A DNA stretch of 64,000 nt from Parerythrobacter lacustris (GCF_024626475.1 NZ_JANKHH010000001.1:62001-126000); one strand, 5' to 3'; shown: positions 8,463 through 16,216, counted from the first letter of the stretch. The notes: generated from the letters alone by a model not told the origin. Made by a program: numbers and translations.

Positions 8463-10145
8463 TCAGTCGTTTTTGCTTGCTGGATGGATCCCGCCTGCCT
8501 GCGGCTCGCCGACTTCAGCATCGCCGAACACACGGCTGGCCTCCGAGGCATCGTCGTCATCGCGCAAGCTGTCGAGATGCATCAGCTTCTTGACCAGCGG
8601 GCTGACGACCATGACGACAAGGCCAACACCGACCGCGACCAGCCCCATGTTCCAATAAGCGTTGAGCGCGAGTTCACGCGTCATGTTGCCGCCTTCGCCT
8701 TCGCCCATCAGCGAGCCCATGAAGCCGGCGACGTAGTTGCCGCCTGCGGTACCGAAGAAGAAGGCTGCCATCATCAGGCTGGCCATATGCCGCACCGACA
8801 GGCGGTTCATCGCCGAAAGCCCGACCGGGCTGAGGCACAGCTCGCCGGTGGTCGACAGCAGGTAGAAGAGGAACAGGAACAGCACCGGCATCATCAGCGC
8901 GCCTGCTTCACCGGTGCTGAAATTCTCCGCACCCCAGACCATCACCACGAAGGCCAGACCCATCTGCACGATACCCAGCCCCATCTTGGCCGGAGTGGAG
9001 GGTTCGATACCCTTATTCGCCAGCCACTGCCACAGCCCGGCAAACAGCGGACCGAGCAGGATGATATAGATCGGGTTGATCGACTGGAAGAAGGTCGTCG
9101 GGATGCCGCCCTTATCGACATGGCGGTCGGTGAACAGGTTGAGCGAACCGCCGGCCTGCTCGAACAGGCCCCAGAAAAGCGGCATCAGCAGGATCAGGAA
9201 GATCATCGCGAACACGCGGTCGCGCGCTTCATTGTCCAGCTTGAAGGCTTCGAACAGCACGTAACCCAGCAGCGCTATGCCCGACACCAGCAGGATCCAG
9301 CCAACCGTTTCCTGATACTGGATCAGTGCCCAGATCACCGCCACACCGAGGAAACCGACGCCGTAGAGCAGGTATTCGAGGTTGATCCCGGCAACCTTCT
9401 CCTTGAGCTTTGCGGGAGCCGGCGGCTCGCCGTTTCCGCGCAGCAGCGGCTTGCCGATGACAAAGACGATCAGCCCGACCAGCATCCCGAAACCTGCAAG
9501 GCCGAAGCCGAGCGACCAGCTGACGGTTTCGCCGAGGAAAGCGGCGATCAGCACGCCGCAGGCCGCGCCGAGGTTAATCCCCATGTAGAAGATGGTGTAG
9601 GCGCTGTCGCGGCGGATGTCGGTGCGCGGGTAAAGCTGCCCGACAATGACCGAGATGTTCGCCTTGAGGAAGCCCGACCCGACGATGATCAGCGCCAGAG
9701 CGAGCCAGAACACGTTGAGCGTCGGGTCGTTGGTATGACCCGATCCATCGCCTTCGAAAGCCATGAAGAAGTGGCCCAGCGTGAGCAGCACAGCGCCGAA
9801 CAGAACCGCCTTGCGTTGCCCCAGATAGCGATCGGCGAGCCACCCGCCGAGCACCGGAGTGATGTAGACCAGCGAAGTGTAAGCGCCGTAGATCAGGTTG
9901 GCACTGCCATCCGAATAGAGCCAGTGCTTGACCAGATAGAGCGTGAGCAGGGCGCGCATCCCGTAATAGGAAAAGCGCTCCCACATCTCGGCGAAGAACA
10001 GCATGTACAGGCCCTTGGGGTGGCCCAGCACTTCTTCCTGCGGGCGGGTGACTGCCCATGCGCCGCCGATGAGAAAAACGCCCAGGACGAGCGCGGCAAC
10101 GGTGGCGGCCCATTCGCCGTACCCCCAGCTTGCGAATTCAAACAT
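8463..10145 (-). CDS. POT/PTR2-family proton-coupled peptide transporter
   Basis: This is a 560-residue major-facilitator protein with about 14 hydrophobic segments that would import di- and tripeptides with protons. The POT signature is plain: EMWERFSYYGMRALLTLYLV (about 53-72, the ExxERFxYY motif), GGWLADRYLGQRKAVLFGA, and the second signature region FLKANISVIVGQLYP near 180. It is the first gene of a minus-strand operon with two amidohydrolases and FKBP, which fits uptake and cleavage of small peptides. The GntR regulator gene starts about 200 bp away, divergently, and is a candidate regulator. Confidence 0.93.
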   Translation of the reverse strand: MFEFASWGYGEWAATVAALVLGVFLIGGAWAVTRPQEEVLGHPKGLYMLFFAEMWERFSYYGMRALLTLYLVKHWLYSDGSANLIYGAYTSLVYITPVLGGWLADRYLGQRKAVLFGAVLLTLGHFFMAFEGDGSGHTNDPTLNVFWLALALIIVGSGFLKANISVIVGQLYPRTDIRRDSAYTIFYMGINLGAACGVLIAAFLGETVSWSLGFGLAGFGMLVGLIVFVIGKPLLRGNGEPPAPAKLKEKVAGINLEYLLYGVGFLGVAVIWALIQYQETVGWILLVSGIALLGYVLFEAFKLDNEARDRVFAMIFLILLMPLFWGLFEQAGGSLNLFTDRHVDKGGIPTTFFQSINPIYIILLGPLFAGLWQWLANKGIEPSTPAKMGLGIVQMGLAFVVMVWGAENFSTGEAGALMMPVLFLFLFYLLSTTGELCLSPVGLSAMNRLSVRHMASLMMAAFFFGTAGGNYVAGFMGSLMGEGEGGNMTRELALNAYWNMGLVAVGVGLVVMVVSPLVKKLMHLDSLRDDDDASEASRVFGDAEVGEPQAGGIHPASKND

Positions 10146-10348
10146 GCATGCAATCCCCGAATAGCTCTAGCCGATTGTTTCCCGGCCCACTCATGGCGCG
10201 CACCCTAGCGGCTGATTCTCCGATGTGAAGAATTTGTTTCAGCCGAAACTGCCTTTCGCGTTGTTGAGCCGGAAGCATGCTCGCGCTGCGGAACTTGACG
10301 CGCCCCGCTGTATTATGGCACTGATGCACCTGCGATGAGGAAAAGCCG

Positions 10349-10690
10349 ATGACCCAGCAGAGCCGCCCAGTTTATCTCAAGCTGCGCGATCATATCGCCG
10401 CCGCGATCATCGAGGGCGAATATGCCGAAGGCGACATGCTTCCCTCGGTCCGGGCCTTCGCGGCGGAACAGGGCGCCAATCCGCTGACCGTCGCCAAGGC
10501 CTACCAGCAGTTCCAGATCGATGGGCTGGTCGAGGTGCAGCGCGGGGTCGGCATGTTCGTGGTGCGCGGCGCGGCGGAGAAATTGCGGCGCGCCGAACGG
10601 CAGCAGTTCGTCCAGCAGGATTGGCCTGAAATCCGCTCGCGGATGGAGCGGCTCGGAATCGATCCGGCGGAATTGCTGCAATCGGCCTGA
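10349..10690 (+). CDS. GntR-family transcriptional regulator (YtrA-like, short)
   Basis: This is a 113-residue DNA-binding regulator. The GntR winged helix occupies about residues 7-75: PVYLKLRDHIAAAIIEGEYAEGDMLPSVRAFAAEQGANPLTVAKAYQQFQIDGLVEVQRGVGMFV. Only a short helical tail follows, as in the YtrA subfamily, which lacks a large effector domain. The gene is preceded by GATGAGGAAAAG at RBS distance. It is divergent from the POT operon across about 200 bp and may control that operon or itself. TATTAT at about 10311 resembles a -10 element but has no clear -35 partner. Confidence 0.88.
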   Translation: MTQQSRPVYLKLRDHIAAAIIEGEYAEGDMLPSVRAFAAEQGANPLTVAKAYQQFQIDGLVEVQRGVGMFVVRGAAEKLRRAERQQFVQQDWPEIRSRMERLGIDPAELLQSA

Positions 10691-10874
10691 CCCGCTTGCC
10701 AGCGCTGATGATCGCGCGCGGCATTCACCAAGTTTCGCGCCCAGCACGATTGCGCGCGGCGCAAGCTTCTGGCACATTGTCATCTTCGGGGAGCAATGGT
10801 GCGTTGGACGGGCGCGACGATGCCGGAATGTCCCGCCTGATTGGCGGTAGGCACGGCGGCGCGGGGAGAAGCGG

Positions 10875-11156
10875 ATGATCAGGTCGGAACTCTTGTTGGC
10901 GCTGGCCAAGGACAATCCCGATTTGCGGGCGGAGGAAATCGAGCAGGTGGTCGATATTTTTTTCGAAGAGATATCGCAGCGGCTGACCGAGGGCGGCAGA
11001 GTCGAACTGCGCGGCTTCGGTGCGTTTTCCACCCGCGAGCGCGAGGCGCGCCAGGGGCGCAATCCGCGCACGGGAACGACCGTCGATGTCCCGGCGAAGC
11101 GGGTGCCCTATTTCAAGCCGGGCAAGGAAATGCGCGAGCGGCTCAACGGCGGCTGA
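10875..11156 (+). CDS. ihfB: integration host factor, beta subunit
   Basis: IHF bends DNA at specific sites and acts in transcription, replication and site-specific recombination. The 93-residue protein is a typical HU/IHF fold: MIRSELLLALA, then VELRGFGAFSTREREARQGRNPRTGTTVDVPAKRVPYFKPGKEMRERL, with the conserved RNPRTG beta-arm tip. The N-terminal MIRSEL and the C-terminal pattern match alphaproteobacterial IHF-beta better than HU. It lies about 80 bp upstream of the disrupted tRNA-Leu gene. Tyrosine integrases often need IHF, but the neighbourhood may be coincidence. Confidence 0.92.
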   Translation: MIRSELLLALAKDNPDLRAEEIEQVVDIFFEEISQRLTEGGRVELRGFGAFSTREREARQGRNPRTGTTVDVPAKRVPYFKPGKEMRERLNGG

Positions 11157-11234
11157 TCACGCGCGTCTGCCAGGGTTTGTTGCATTCTTTCGCTTGACCG
11201 CGCCATAGCTTTGCGCTGCGAGGCGCCGGGCAAG

Positions 11235-11273
11235 GCGGGTGTGGCGGAACGGTAGACGCAGGGGACTTAAAAT
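11235..11273 (+). pseudogene. 5' half of the host tRNA-Leu(UAA), cut by the element
   Basis: The 39 bases contain the acceptor strand GCGGGTG, the D arm, and the 5' anticodon stem GGGGA followed by loop CTTAAAA and one stem base. After 11273 the sequence (TGCATAATATAC...) has no tRNA 3' half. Joined to 38121-38166 it gives a perfect 85-nt class II tRNA: GGGGA/TCCCC anticodon stem, UAA anticodon, GGGC/GCCC variable arm, GTGGG/CCCAC T stem, GCGGGTG/CACCCGC acceptor and an encoded CCA. The gene was therefore intact before insertion. Confidence 0.93.
11264..11273. other. attL core (GACTTAAAAT)
   Basis: This 10-bp sequence is repeated exactly at 38111-38120. The identity stops on both sides: G versus A upstream, T versus C downstream. 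It corresponds to the last base pair of the anticodon stem plus the whole 7-base anticodon loop, a common crossover position for tyrosine integrases that target tRNA genes. Confidence 0.88.
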
Positions 11274-11349
11274 TGCATAATATACAACCACTTAGAAGAA
11301 TTATCTAGCAATTTCAGTCGGATAGAGGCACAATAGAAGGATGAGCGCC

Positions 11350-11370
11350 TAGCACACAGCTAGCACAAAA
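11350..11370 (+). repeat. left arm-type integrase-site candidates (TAGCACA x2)
   Basis: TAGCACA at 11350-11356 and TAGCACAAAA at 11361-11370 stand 11 bp apart, one helical turn, about 80 bp inside the left core and just before the integrase start. The same sequence occurs twice inside the right end with 12-bp spacing and the same orientation. Paired arm sites at both ends are typical of lambda-type integrases. Confidence 0.65.
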
Positions 11371-11378
11371 CGCTCATA

Positions 11379-12563
11379 ATGGTGCCCACGATGACGACCG
11401 CAGACATCACCGCTCGCCACAAGCTCCTAGATGGCAAAGTCCAGCTCTACATCCGGGCTGGCAGCCCGCATTGGCAATGCTCCTGCACAATTGCAGGCAG
11501 GCAGAAACGAACCACGACCAAGGAAGAGAGTCTTGCCCGCGCCAAGGATGTTGCGCGGGACTGGTATCTCAGCCTCCTCGGAAAATATCGACAAGGTGAA
11601 CTCAGGGAAGGAACGCCCTTCACCAAAGCCGCAGACCAATTCGTCGCCGAGTACGGCGCTATCATGGAGGGTGAGCGAAACGCTCACTACATCAAGAGTC
11701 AAAGCATCCGACTCAGAGTCCATCTGATCCCCTTTTTCGGGGACAAGATGGTGGCAGAAATCACCCCCGGCCTCGTTCAGGAGTATCGCGCCCACCGGAT
11801 GAAAACTGGCGTTGCAAGGGATGGCAAAACACCCCAGCGACCAGCGCGCAACACCCTGCACCAAGAAATCATCACTCTTCGGCATGTCCTGAAAACAGCC
11901 GAACGACACGGCTGGCTGCCATATCTTCCGAACATATCCGCGCCCTACAAAGCATCGGGGAAGGTCAGTCACCGCGCATGGTTCTCGCCCGAGGAGTATA
12001 AGCAGCTCTACAAGGCGACCAGCGATCGAGCGAAGAACCCCAAGAGGGAGCGGTGGCGGTCGGCCTGCGAAGACCTGCACGACTATGTGCTGTTCATGGT
12101 CAACAGCGGCCTTCGCCCAGATGAAGCCCTCCGGGTCGAAGTGCGGGACGTGGAGGTCGCTATTGACGGTCCGGATAAGCAACGCATTCTGCACATCACC
12201 GTGCGCGGCAAGCGCGGCGTCGGTTATTGCAAAACCATGCCCGGCGCGGTGCTGCCGTTCCAGCGCATGGTGAAACGTCACGGCTACAAGCCGACCGACC
12301 TGCTTTTCCCAACCATTCAGCGGGAGCTGTTCAACACCATCCTCGACGAACTCGGTCTAAAGAAGGATCGTGAAGGCAACGCCCGCACGACATACAGCCT
12401 TCGTCACACCTACATCAGCTTCCGTCTCATAGAGGGGGCTGACATCTATCAGGTGGCCAAGAACTGCCGCACCAGCGTTGAGATGATCGAAAAATATTAC
12501 GCGTCGCACATCAAGGACATGATCGACGCCGGAGCCATCAATACCCGGAGGCCTAAAAAATGA
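11379..12563 (+). CDS. tyrosine recombinase/integrase
   Basis: This integrase drives integration and excision at the tRNA-Leu(UAA) core. The 394-residue protein has an N-terminal arm-binding-like part, a core-binding SAM-like helical domain (about 80-185, FTKAADQFVAEYG...VLKTAERHGWL) and a catalytic domain (about 200-385). Visible catalytic elements are Arg246 in SGLRPDEAL, Arg342 in YSLRHTYISFR (His of the HxxR box replaced by Tyr) and the nucleophile Tyr373 or 374 in MIEKYYASH. A second ATG at 11391 is also possible as the start. The gene starts 105 bp inside the left core and ends 103 bp before the element's tRNA gene. Confidence 0.95.
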   Translation: MVPTMTTADITARHKLLDGKVQLYIRAGSPHWQCSCTIAGRQKRTTTKEESLARAKDVARDWYLSLLGKYRQGELREGTPFTKAADQFVAEYGAIMEGERNAHYIKSQSIRLRVHLIPFFGDKMVAEITPGLVQEYRAHRMKTGVARDGKTPQRPARNTLHQEIITLRHVLKTAERHGWLPYLPNISAPYKASGKVSHRAWFSPEEYKQLYKATSDRAKNPKRERWRSACEDLHDYVLFMVNSGLRPDEALRVEVRDVEVAIDGPDKQRILHITVRGKRGVGYCKTMPGAVLPFQRMVKRHGYKPTDLLFPTIQRELFNTILDELGLKKDREGNARTTYSLRHTYISFRLIEGADIYQVAKNCRTSVEMIEKYYASHIKDMIDAGAINTRRPKK

Positions 12564-12623
12564 GAATCCGGGGCAATTCATGGGATCCCGCCCACATTAT
12601 GGTAGCGAACCATCCTTCCATCC

Positions 12624-12652
12624 TTGGCAGGTCGAAGGGTTCAGCCTAGACT
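12624..12652 (+). promoter_or_regulatory. sigma-70-type promoter for the element's tRNA gene
   Basis: TTGGCA (12624-12629) and TAGACT (12647-12652) are separated by 17 bp, an ideal spacing, and lie 14 bp before the tRNA 5' end at 12666. This suggests that the tRNA has its own promoter rather than depending on integrase transcription. Confidence 0.6.
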
Positions 12653-12665
12653 GGCAATTGGATAT

Positions 12666-12966
12666 GCGGGCGTGGCGGAATGGTAGACGCTACGGACTTA
12701 GAGCAAATTTGAGTGCTTCGGCGGGAAACCCCGAATGTAGAACTGCCCAAATTCGGGGAAACCTTTCACATGGCAATCCCGAGCCAAGCCCCTTGCGGGG
12801 AAGGTGTAGAGACTAGACGGGCAGCGCCTAAAGCCGCGTTCGCGGTTACGGCGAAGGGATAGTCCAGACCACAAACGCGCATGTTTGCGCGGCGGCGAAA
12901 GTCGTAGCTGGTAAGAAAATCCGTTGGGCTTTGCCCGTGTGGGTTCGAGTCCCACCGCCCGCACCA
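12666..12966 (+). tRNA. tRNA-Leu(UAA) interrupted by a group I intron, carried by the element
   Basis: The exons are 12666-12699 and 12916-12966, together 85 nt with an encoded CCA. Pairings seen: acceptor GCGGGCG/CGCCCGC, anticodon stem ACGGA/TCCGT with loop CTTAAAA (anticodon UAA), variable arm GGGC/GCCC, T stem GTGGG/CCCAC. It differs from the split host tRNA at several acceptor, D-loop and anticodon-stem positions, with compensating changes, so it is a diverged, presumably functional gene and not a fresh copy of the host one. It decodes UUA (and can read UUG) and could replace the host gene destroyed by integration. Confidence 0.93.
12700..12915 (+). ncRNA. self-splicing group I intron (IC3-like) in tRNA-Leu(UAA)
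   Basis: The 216-nt intron sits between U34 and A35, the position of the cyanobacterial tRNA-Leu(UAA) intron. Exon ACTT (12696-12699) can pair with GAGT (12711-12714) to form P1 with the required U-G pair at the splice site; TTT (12708-12710) can pair with the 3' exon AAA as P10; the intron ends in G (12915). Conserved core elements resembling the Anabaena intron are visible: P near 12750-12763 (ATTCGGGGAAACC), Q near 12775-12789 (AATCCCGAGCCAAGC), R near 12803-12821 (GTGTAGAGACTAGACGGGC) and S near 12854-12867 (AAGGGATAGTCCAG). No ORF is encoded inside it. Confidence 0.93.
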
Positions 12967-13306
12967 TTCTCATCCCTTTTGATAAGCGCCTTACGGCGCG
13001 TCAGGCCAGTTTCGAGCCGGAACCGGCAATCTGGCCGTGAGCGAAGGCCTCGCCTGAACAGGCAAGGCCGGTGGCCTCTTGGGCTCCTGAACGGGAGCCG
13101 GTCATCGCAATCTCCGATGATCTATTTGTTGGAGCTCTGTGAACTCCCGCCTCATCTGGCATGCAGCTTTGGAGAGGGTATCCCGGCTTGTCTAAGGCCG
13201 CCTAGTGCTGTCCGACTCTCGAAAGGGATTTCGAGTGGATACCTCAGGTCGATTGAGCTAATCGATAACGGAACTCGGAGCATTCGCTGTAGACTCGGGA
13301 GAGCAT
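12967..13306. repeat. intergenic hairpin cluster with a 32-bp repeat unit
   Basis: There is no gene in these 340 bp. Successive inverted repeats are GCGCC/GGCGC (12986-12999), a nested GGCCAG...CTGGCC enclosing GCCGG/CCGGC (13004-13036), a GCCT-GAAC-AGGC type hairpin near 13050-13070, and GGCTCC-TGAAC-GGGAGCC (13082-13099). The unit 13082-13113 recurs with few changes at 13660-13691, on the other side of the next gene. The structures may be a tRNA 3' processing or terminator region or a small RNA. Confidence 0.5.
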
Positions 13307-13624
13307 ATGTTTGGGGCAGAGCAGAGACAGGGGCCAGTTGATGTTGTGCAGGGTTGGTTCGCAGGACTTCATCCAGAAGATCAAGGTGTACTCTTGATCG
13401 CAGCAGGCATTGCATTGATTGCAGTGGTTTCTGTGCTGGGTTTTCGTCTGCGAGCGAAGCAGATTCGCCGCACTAATGAACATGGCGTGGTCGTTTACGA
13501 GAGCGAAGGCGGGGCGGTCGCAGGTGAAGCTGGGATTGGGTTGTTTAGAGGGTTTGCCAGGGTGGCTATCACTGCGGCTATAATCCTGATCGTTCTGGGG
13601 CTGGGGATAGCATCAATGGGGTGA
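13307..13624 (+). CDS. small two-segment membrane protein, unknown
   Basis: The 105-residue protein has two hydrophobic helices, VLLIAAGIALIAVVSVLGF (about 28-46) and VAITAAIILIVLGLGIASM (about 85-104), joined by a charged, glycine-rich linker (RLRAKQIRRTNEHGVVVYESEGG). GGGAG at good spacing precedes the ATG. I do not recognise the family. The gene is bracketed by the two copies of a 32-bp hairpin repeat (13082-13113 and 13660-13691), so it could be a small cassette acquired after the tRNA/integrase module. Confidence 0.6.
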   Translation: MFGAEQRQGPVDVVQGWFAGLHPEDQGVLLIAAGIALIAVVSVLGFRLRAKQIRRTNEHGVVVYESEGGAVAGEAGIGLFRGFARVAITAAIILIVLGLGIASMG

Positions 13625-13659
13625 TGAGTGCGTTCTACTGTTTCTGATTCGACGGTTTG

Positions 13660-13691
13660 GACTCCTGAACGGGTGCCGGTCATCGCATTCT
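13660..13691 (+). repeat. second copy of the 32-bp repeat
   Basis: GACTCCTGAACGGGTGCCGG followed by TCATCGCATTCT matches 13082-13113 at nearly every position, in the same orientation. The two copies flank the small membrane-protein gene. Confidence 0.6.
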
Positions 13692-13723
13692 ACAAGGGAT
13701 ATATTTGGCGCAGCTATCCGAAC

Positions 13724-14095
13724 TTACGTCTCGTCCATCCGTGGCGCAAAGCGTGACTTAACGGGCTTGCTGGCCAGCACCGCCACCCGCGCGCTTTCAT
13801 CATCCCACAATAGCCGCGTCGGCTTGCCCCGCAGGATTGTCTTGATGCCACGGCGTATCTGGACACCCGCCTTGAGTGTCTGTGCAGATTTGCCAGCGAT
13901 CTCGTCTTTCGTGATCGTGCAGGAGCGAACCAAGAGCTTCACCCACCCATCATCGCCCTTGTGCAGCACTTCGGCTGCGACCAGTCGCTCGCCAATGCGC
14001 TGAGCCTTGCCTTTGCGGCGGCTGTCAAAGATGCCTTCAGTCCAGCGAATGACGTCAGCCTCGATGAAGTCTTCTGCGGGAAGCCACTTGTCCAT
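13724..14095 (-). CDS. hypothetical protein
   Basis: This 123-residue protein has no family I recognise. It begins MDKWLPAEDFIEADVIRWTEGIFDSRRKGKAQRIGERLVAAEVL and has basic residues throughout (RRKGKAQR, KAGVQIRRGIKTILRGK), which would suit a nucleic-acid contact, but this is inference. The ATG at 14095 gives a plausible soluble start; an ATG at 14161 would add 22 residues with no structural character. It is transcribed away from the Fic gene. Confidence 0.5.
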   Translation of the reverse strand: MDKWLPAEDFIEADVIRWTEGIFDSRRKGKAQRIGERLVAAEVLHKGDDGWVKLLVRSCTITKDEIAGKSAQTLKAGVQIRRGIKTILRGKPTRLLWDDESARVAVLASKPVKSRFAPRMDET

Positions 14096-14514
14096 ATGAT
14101 CCGTTTCTGACGGGCAGGAGGGAGTCGTCACTGCACCGTGACTGCACTCTGATTGAATCACAGACAGAAGATAATTTTGTTGCGTTTTGGACGCCCCCTT
14201 CAGGCCGGGCGCTATCGCTTACGCGACCGAACCCACCGCGCGCTTTCCGCGCGCGCACTGGCGCGGGGCGGTTTTCTCCCATTCGGGCAACGCTCCCTGG
14301 CGCATATGTGGCAGCCTTTCGGCCGCCACACCCCTTAAGTCTCAATTTTTCCGAAAAATGCGCGCATAGTCCCCGATAATTCCGCTGGCTGCCCTTTTAA
14401 CCCCGCCCTAATCACCAAATTCGACCCTCTCGAAGAGGATAAGGCGCGATTATTCGGTATTTCTCTTCCTTAATCACCGAAAATTCGGTAAACTGGCTTT
14501 GAGAGGCAGTCCTA
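14096..14514 (+). promoter_or_regulatory. Fic gene control region with an ACCGAA-AA-TTCGGT palindrome
   Basis: These 419 bp hold no gene. Close to the Fic start lie TTCGGTA (14453-14459) and the perfect palindrome ACCGAA-AA-TTCGGT (14476-14489), about 25 bp before the ATG, with another ATCACCAAATTCG sequence near 14411-14423. Such spaced sites before a gene whose product starts with an AbiEi-like winged helix suggest autorepression. Confidence 0.5.
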
Positions 14515-16002
14515 ATGTCCGAATTTTCAGTCAAGGCATATCCAGAGGTGTTCGTTTCGGACACAGCCATATCGAAGGCCGTTTACGAGGCCGTCGCTCG
14601 CGGAGAACTGCGCAAACTCGGCTCGCGCCTCTACACCCGCAATCTCACGGAAGAGCCCGAACGGCTGGTTCGCCGCAACTGGTATCACCTCATCACCAGC
14701 TACTACCCCGATGCCCTCATCACCGATCGCACGGCGCTGGAAAACAAACCCGCAGAGGATGGGTCTGTCTTCCTCGTGTCGGAGAAGAGGCGGGAAGTCG
14801 AACTGCCGGGAATAACGCTCCGCCCGCGCACGGGTGCTGGTGCTATCGAAACCGACAGCCCCTTCGTCGGCGGTGCACGGCTGGCCTCCACACCCCGCGC
14901 CTATCTTGAGAATATGCGCGGCTCGCGCGCGCGCGGTGGCCGCGTTCCGCGCACACTTTCGCGCGAGGAAATAGAACAGCGCCTCGATGCGCTGGTTCGT
15001 CGCCAGGGCGAAGGCGCGCTGAACAAGCTGCGCGACGACGCCCGCGCCATCGCGCCGAAGCTGGAACTGGAAAAAGAATTTGAGGAACTGAACGACCTCA
15101 TCGGCGCATTCCTCGGAACGCGAGAGGCAAAGATCGAAAGCACTGCTGGCAAGGCGCGCGCCGCTGGCCAGCCCTTCGATCCCGACCGGGTTGCGCTTTT
15201 TGAAGCGCTGTTCGCCGGGCTTCGGGAAACGATCCCGACACCGCGCCCCGCACCCGCCCGAGACAGCGAAGCCAATGCCAACCTGGCCTTCTTTGAAGCC
15301 TACTTTTCCAACTTCATCGAAGGCACGGAATTTACTGTCGGAGAGGCGCGCGAGATCGTTTTTGAGGGCGCGATCCCGACAGAACGGCCAGAAGACGCCC
15401 ATGACGTTCTGGGCACATTCCGCATCGTTTCCGATACCAGCGAAATGAGTACGGTTCCCGCAACCCTCGAACAATTCGAACTGCTGCTGCGGCGCCGCCA
15501 CGCGACTATCATGGAAGCGCGCCCCGACAAGAATCCGGGCATCTACAAATCCAAAGGAAATCAGGCCGGGGCAACTGTCTTCGTTGCGCCCGAGCTTGTG
15601 AACGGCACACTCGAAAAAGGGTTCGAGTTCTATCGGGCGCTCGAAGAGCCGTTCCAGAAGGCCGCGTTCATGATGATGCTGGTCAGCGAAGTTCATCCCT
15701 TCGCAGATGGAAACGGCCGCGCCGGACGCATCATGATGAACGCCGAACTCGTGGCAGGCGGTGAGGAAAGGATCATTATACCTACGGCCTACCGCACCGA
15801 CTATCTCGGGGCGCTCAAGGCATTCTCAAAGAATGGCCGCACGGAACCGCTGATCCGTATGTTGGGCGCCGCGCAAGGATATACGCTGGGGATCGACTGG
15901 AGCACCTTCGAGCGCGCGCGCACGATGCTTGAGGAAACTGACGCCTTTGCAGAAGGCGAAGATGCGAAGCTCAAATTCCACAAAACCGACGCCACCGGCT
16001 AG
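14515..16002 (+). CDS. class II Fic protein with an AbiEi-like N-terminal domain
   Basis: Fic proteins transfer AMP or another nucleotide moiety to protein hydroxyls. The catalytic motif HPFADGNGRAGR (394-405) is complete. An inhibitory motif of the [S/T]xxxE[G/N] type is present N-terminal to it as SNFIEG (265-270), which marks class II (self-inhibited) Fic proteins. Residues about 1-130 resemble the winged-helix type IV antitoxin AbiEi (AVARGELRKLGSRLYTRNL, RNWYHLITSYYPDALITDRTAL). The 495-residue fusion thus joins a DNA-binding or antitoxin-like head to a Fic toxin-like tail. A palindrome upstream suggests autoregulation. Its role may be stabilisation or abortive infection; this is inference. 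Confidence 0.87.
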   Translation: MSEFSVKAYPEVFVSDTAISKAVYEAVARGELRKLGSRLYTRNLTEEPERLVRRNWYHLITSYYPDALITDRTALENKPAEDGSVFLVSEKRREVELPGITLRPRTGAGAIETDSPFVGGARLASTPRAYLENMRGSRARGGRVPRTLSREEIEQRLDALVRRQGEGALNKLRDDARAIAPKLELEKEFEELNDLIGAFLGTREAKIESTAGKARAAGQPFDPDRVALFEALFAGLRETIPTPRPAPARDSEANANLAFFEAYFSNFIEGTEFTVGEAREIVFEGAIPTERPEDAHDVLGTFRIVSDTSEMSTVPATLEQFELLLRRRHATIMEARPDKNPGIYKSKGNQAGATVFVAPELVNGTLEKGFEFYRALEEPFQKAAFMMMLVSEVHPFADGNGRAGRIMMNAELVAGGEERIIIPTAYRTDYLGALKAFSKNGRTEPLIRMLGAAQGYTLGIDWSTFERARTMLEETDAFAEGEDAKLKFHKTDATG

Positions 16003-16003
16003 G

Positions 16004-16216
16004 TCAAAAGCCCGGCGCTTTCGGCGCGCGGGGCTTCGGGCGCTGTTGCAGGCGCAGCAGTGCAGCTTCGATATTGCGTAATGTGGCGGAGATATGCGGG
16101 CAGTCCTGGGCGGATTGGCCAACCCGGCGCAGATCGCTGATGATGCGGGCGTAGAGCGCGCGCAGTTCCTGTTCGTTCAGACCGTCGAGTTCGTAGATGG
16201 CGATGAATTGCGACAT
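16004..16216 (-). CDS. small hypothetical helical protein
   Basis: The 70-residue protein (MSQFIAIYELDGLNEQELRALYARIISDL...) is mostly helical with a basic proline-rich tail. GGGGAG precedes the ATG at good spacing. I cannot assign a family. It is convergent with the Fic gene, ending 1 bp after its stop. The 189 bp from 16217 to 16405 contain no gene. Confidence 0.5.
   Translation of the reverse strand: MSQFIAIYELDGLNEQELRALYARIISDLRRVGQSAQDCPHISATLRNIEAALLRLQQRPKPRAPKAPGF

Noticed and set aside
7059-10208. 1,049-residue plus-strand open frame
   Set aside because: It lies antisense to three secure genes (two amidohydrolases and POT) and reads as His/Arg/Gln-rich low-complexity protein, the usual mirror of GC-rich coding.
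10875-11156. ihfB as part of the mobile element
   Set aside because: It lies outside the left core, has host-like composition and is an ordinary chromosomal gene; its closeness to the attachment site may be coincidence.
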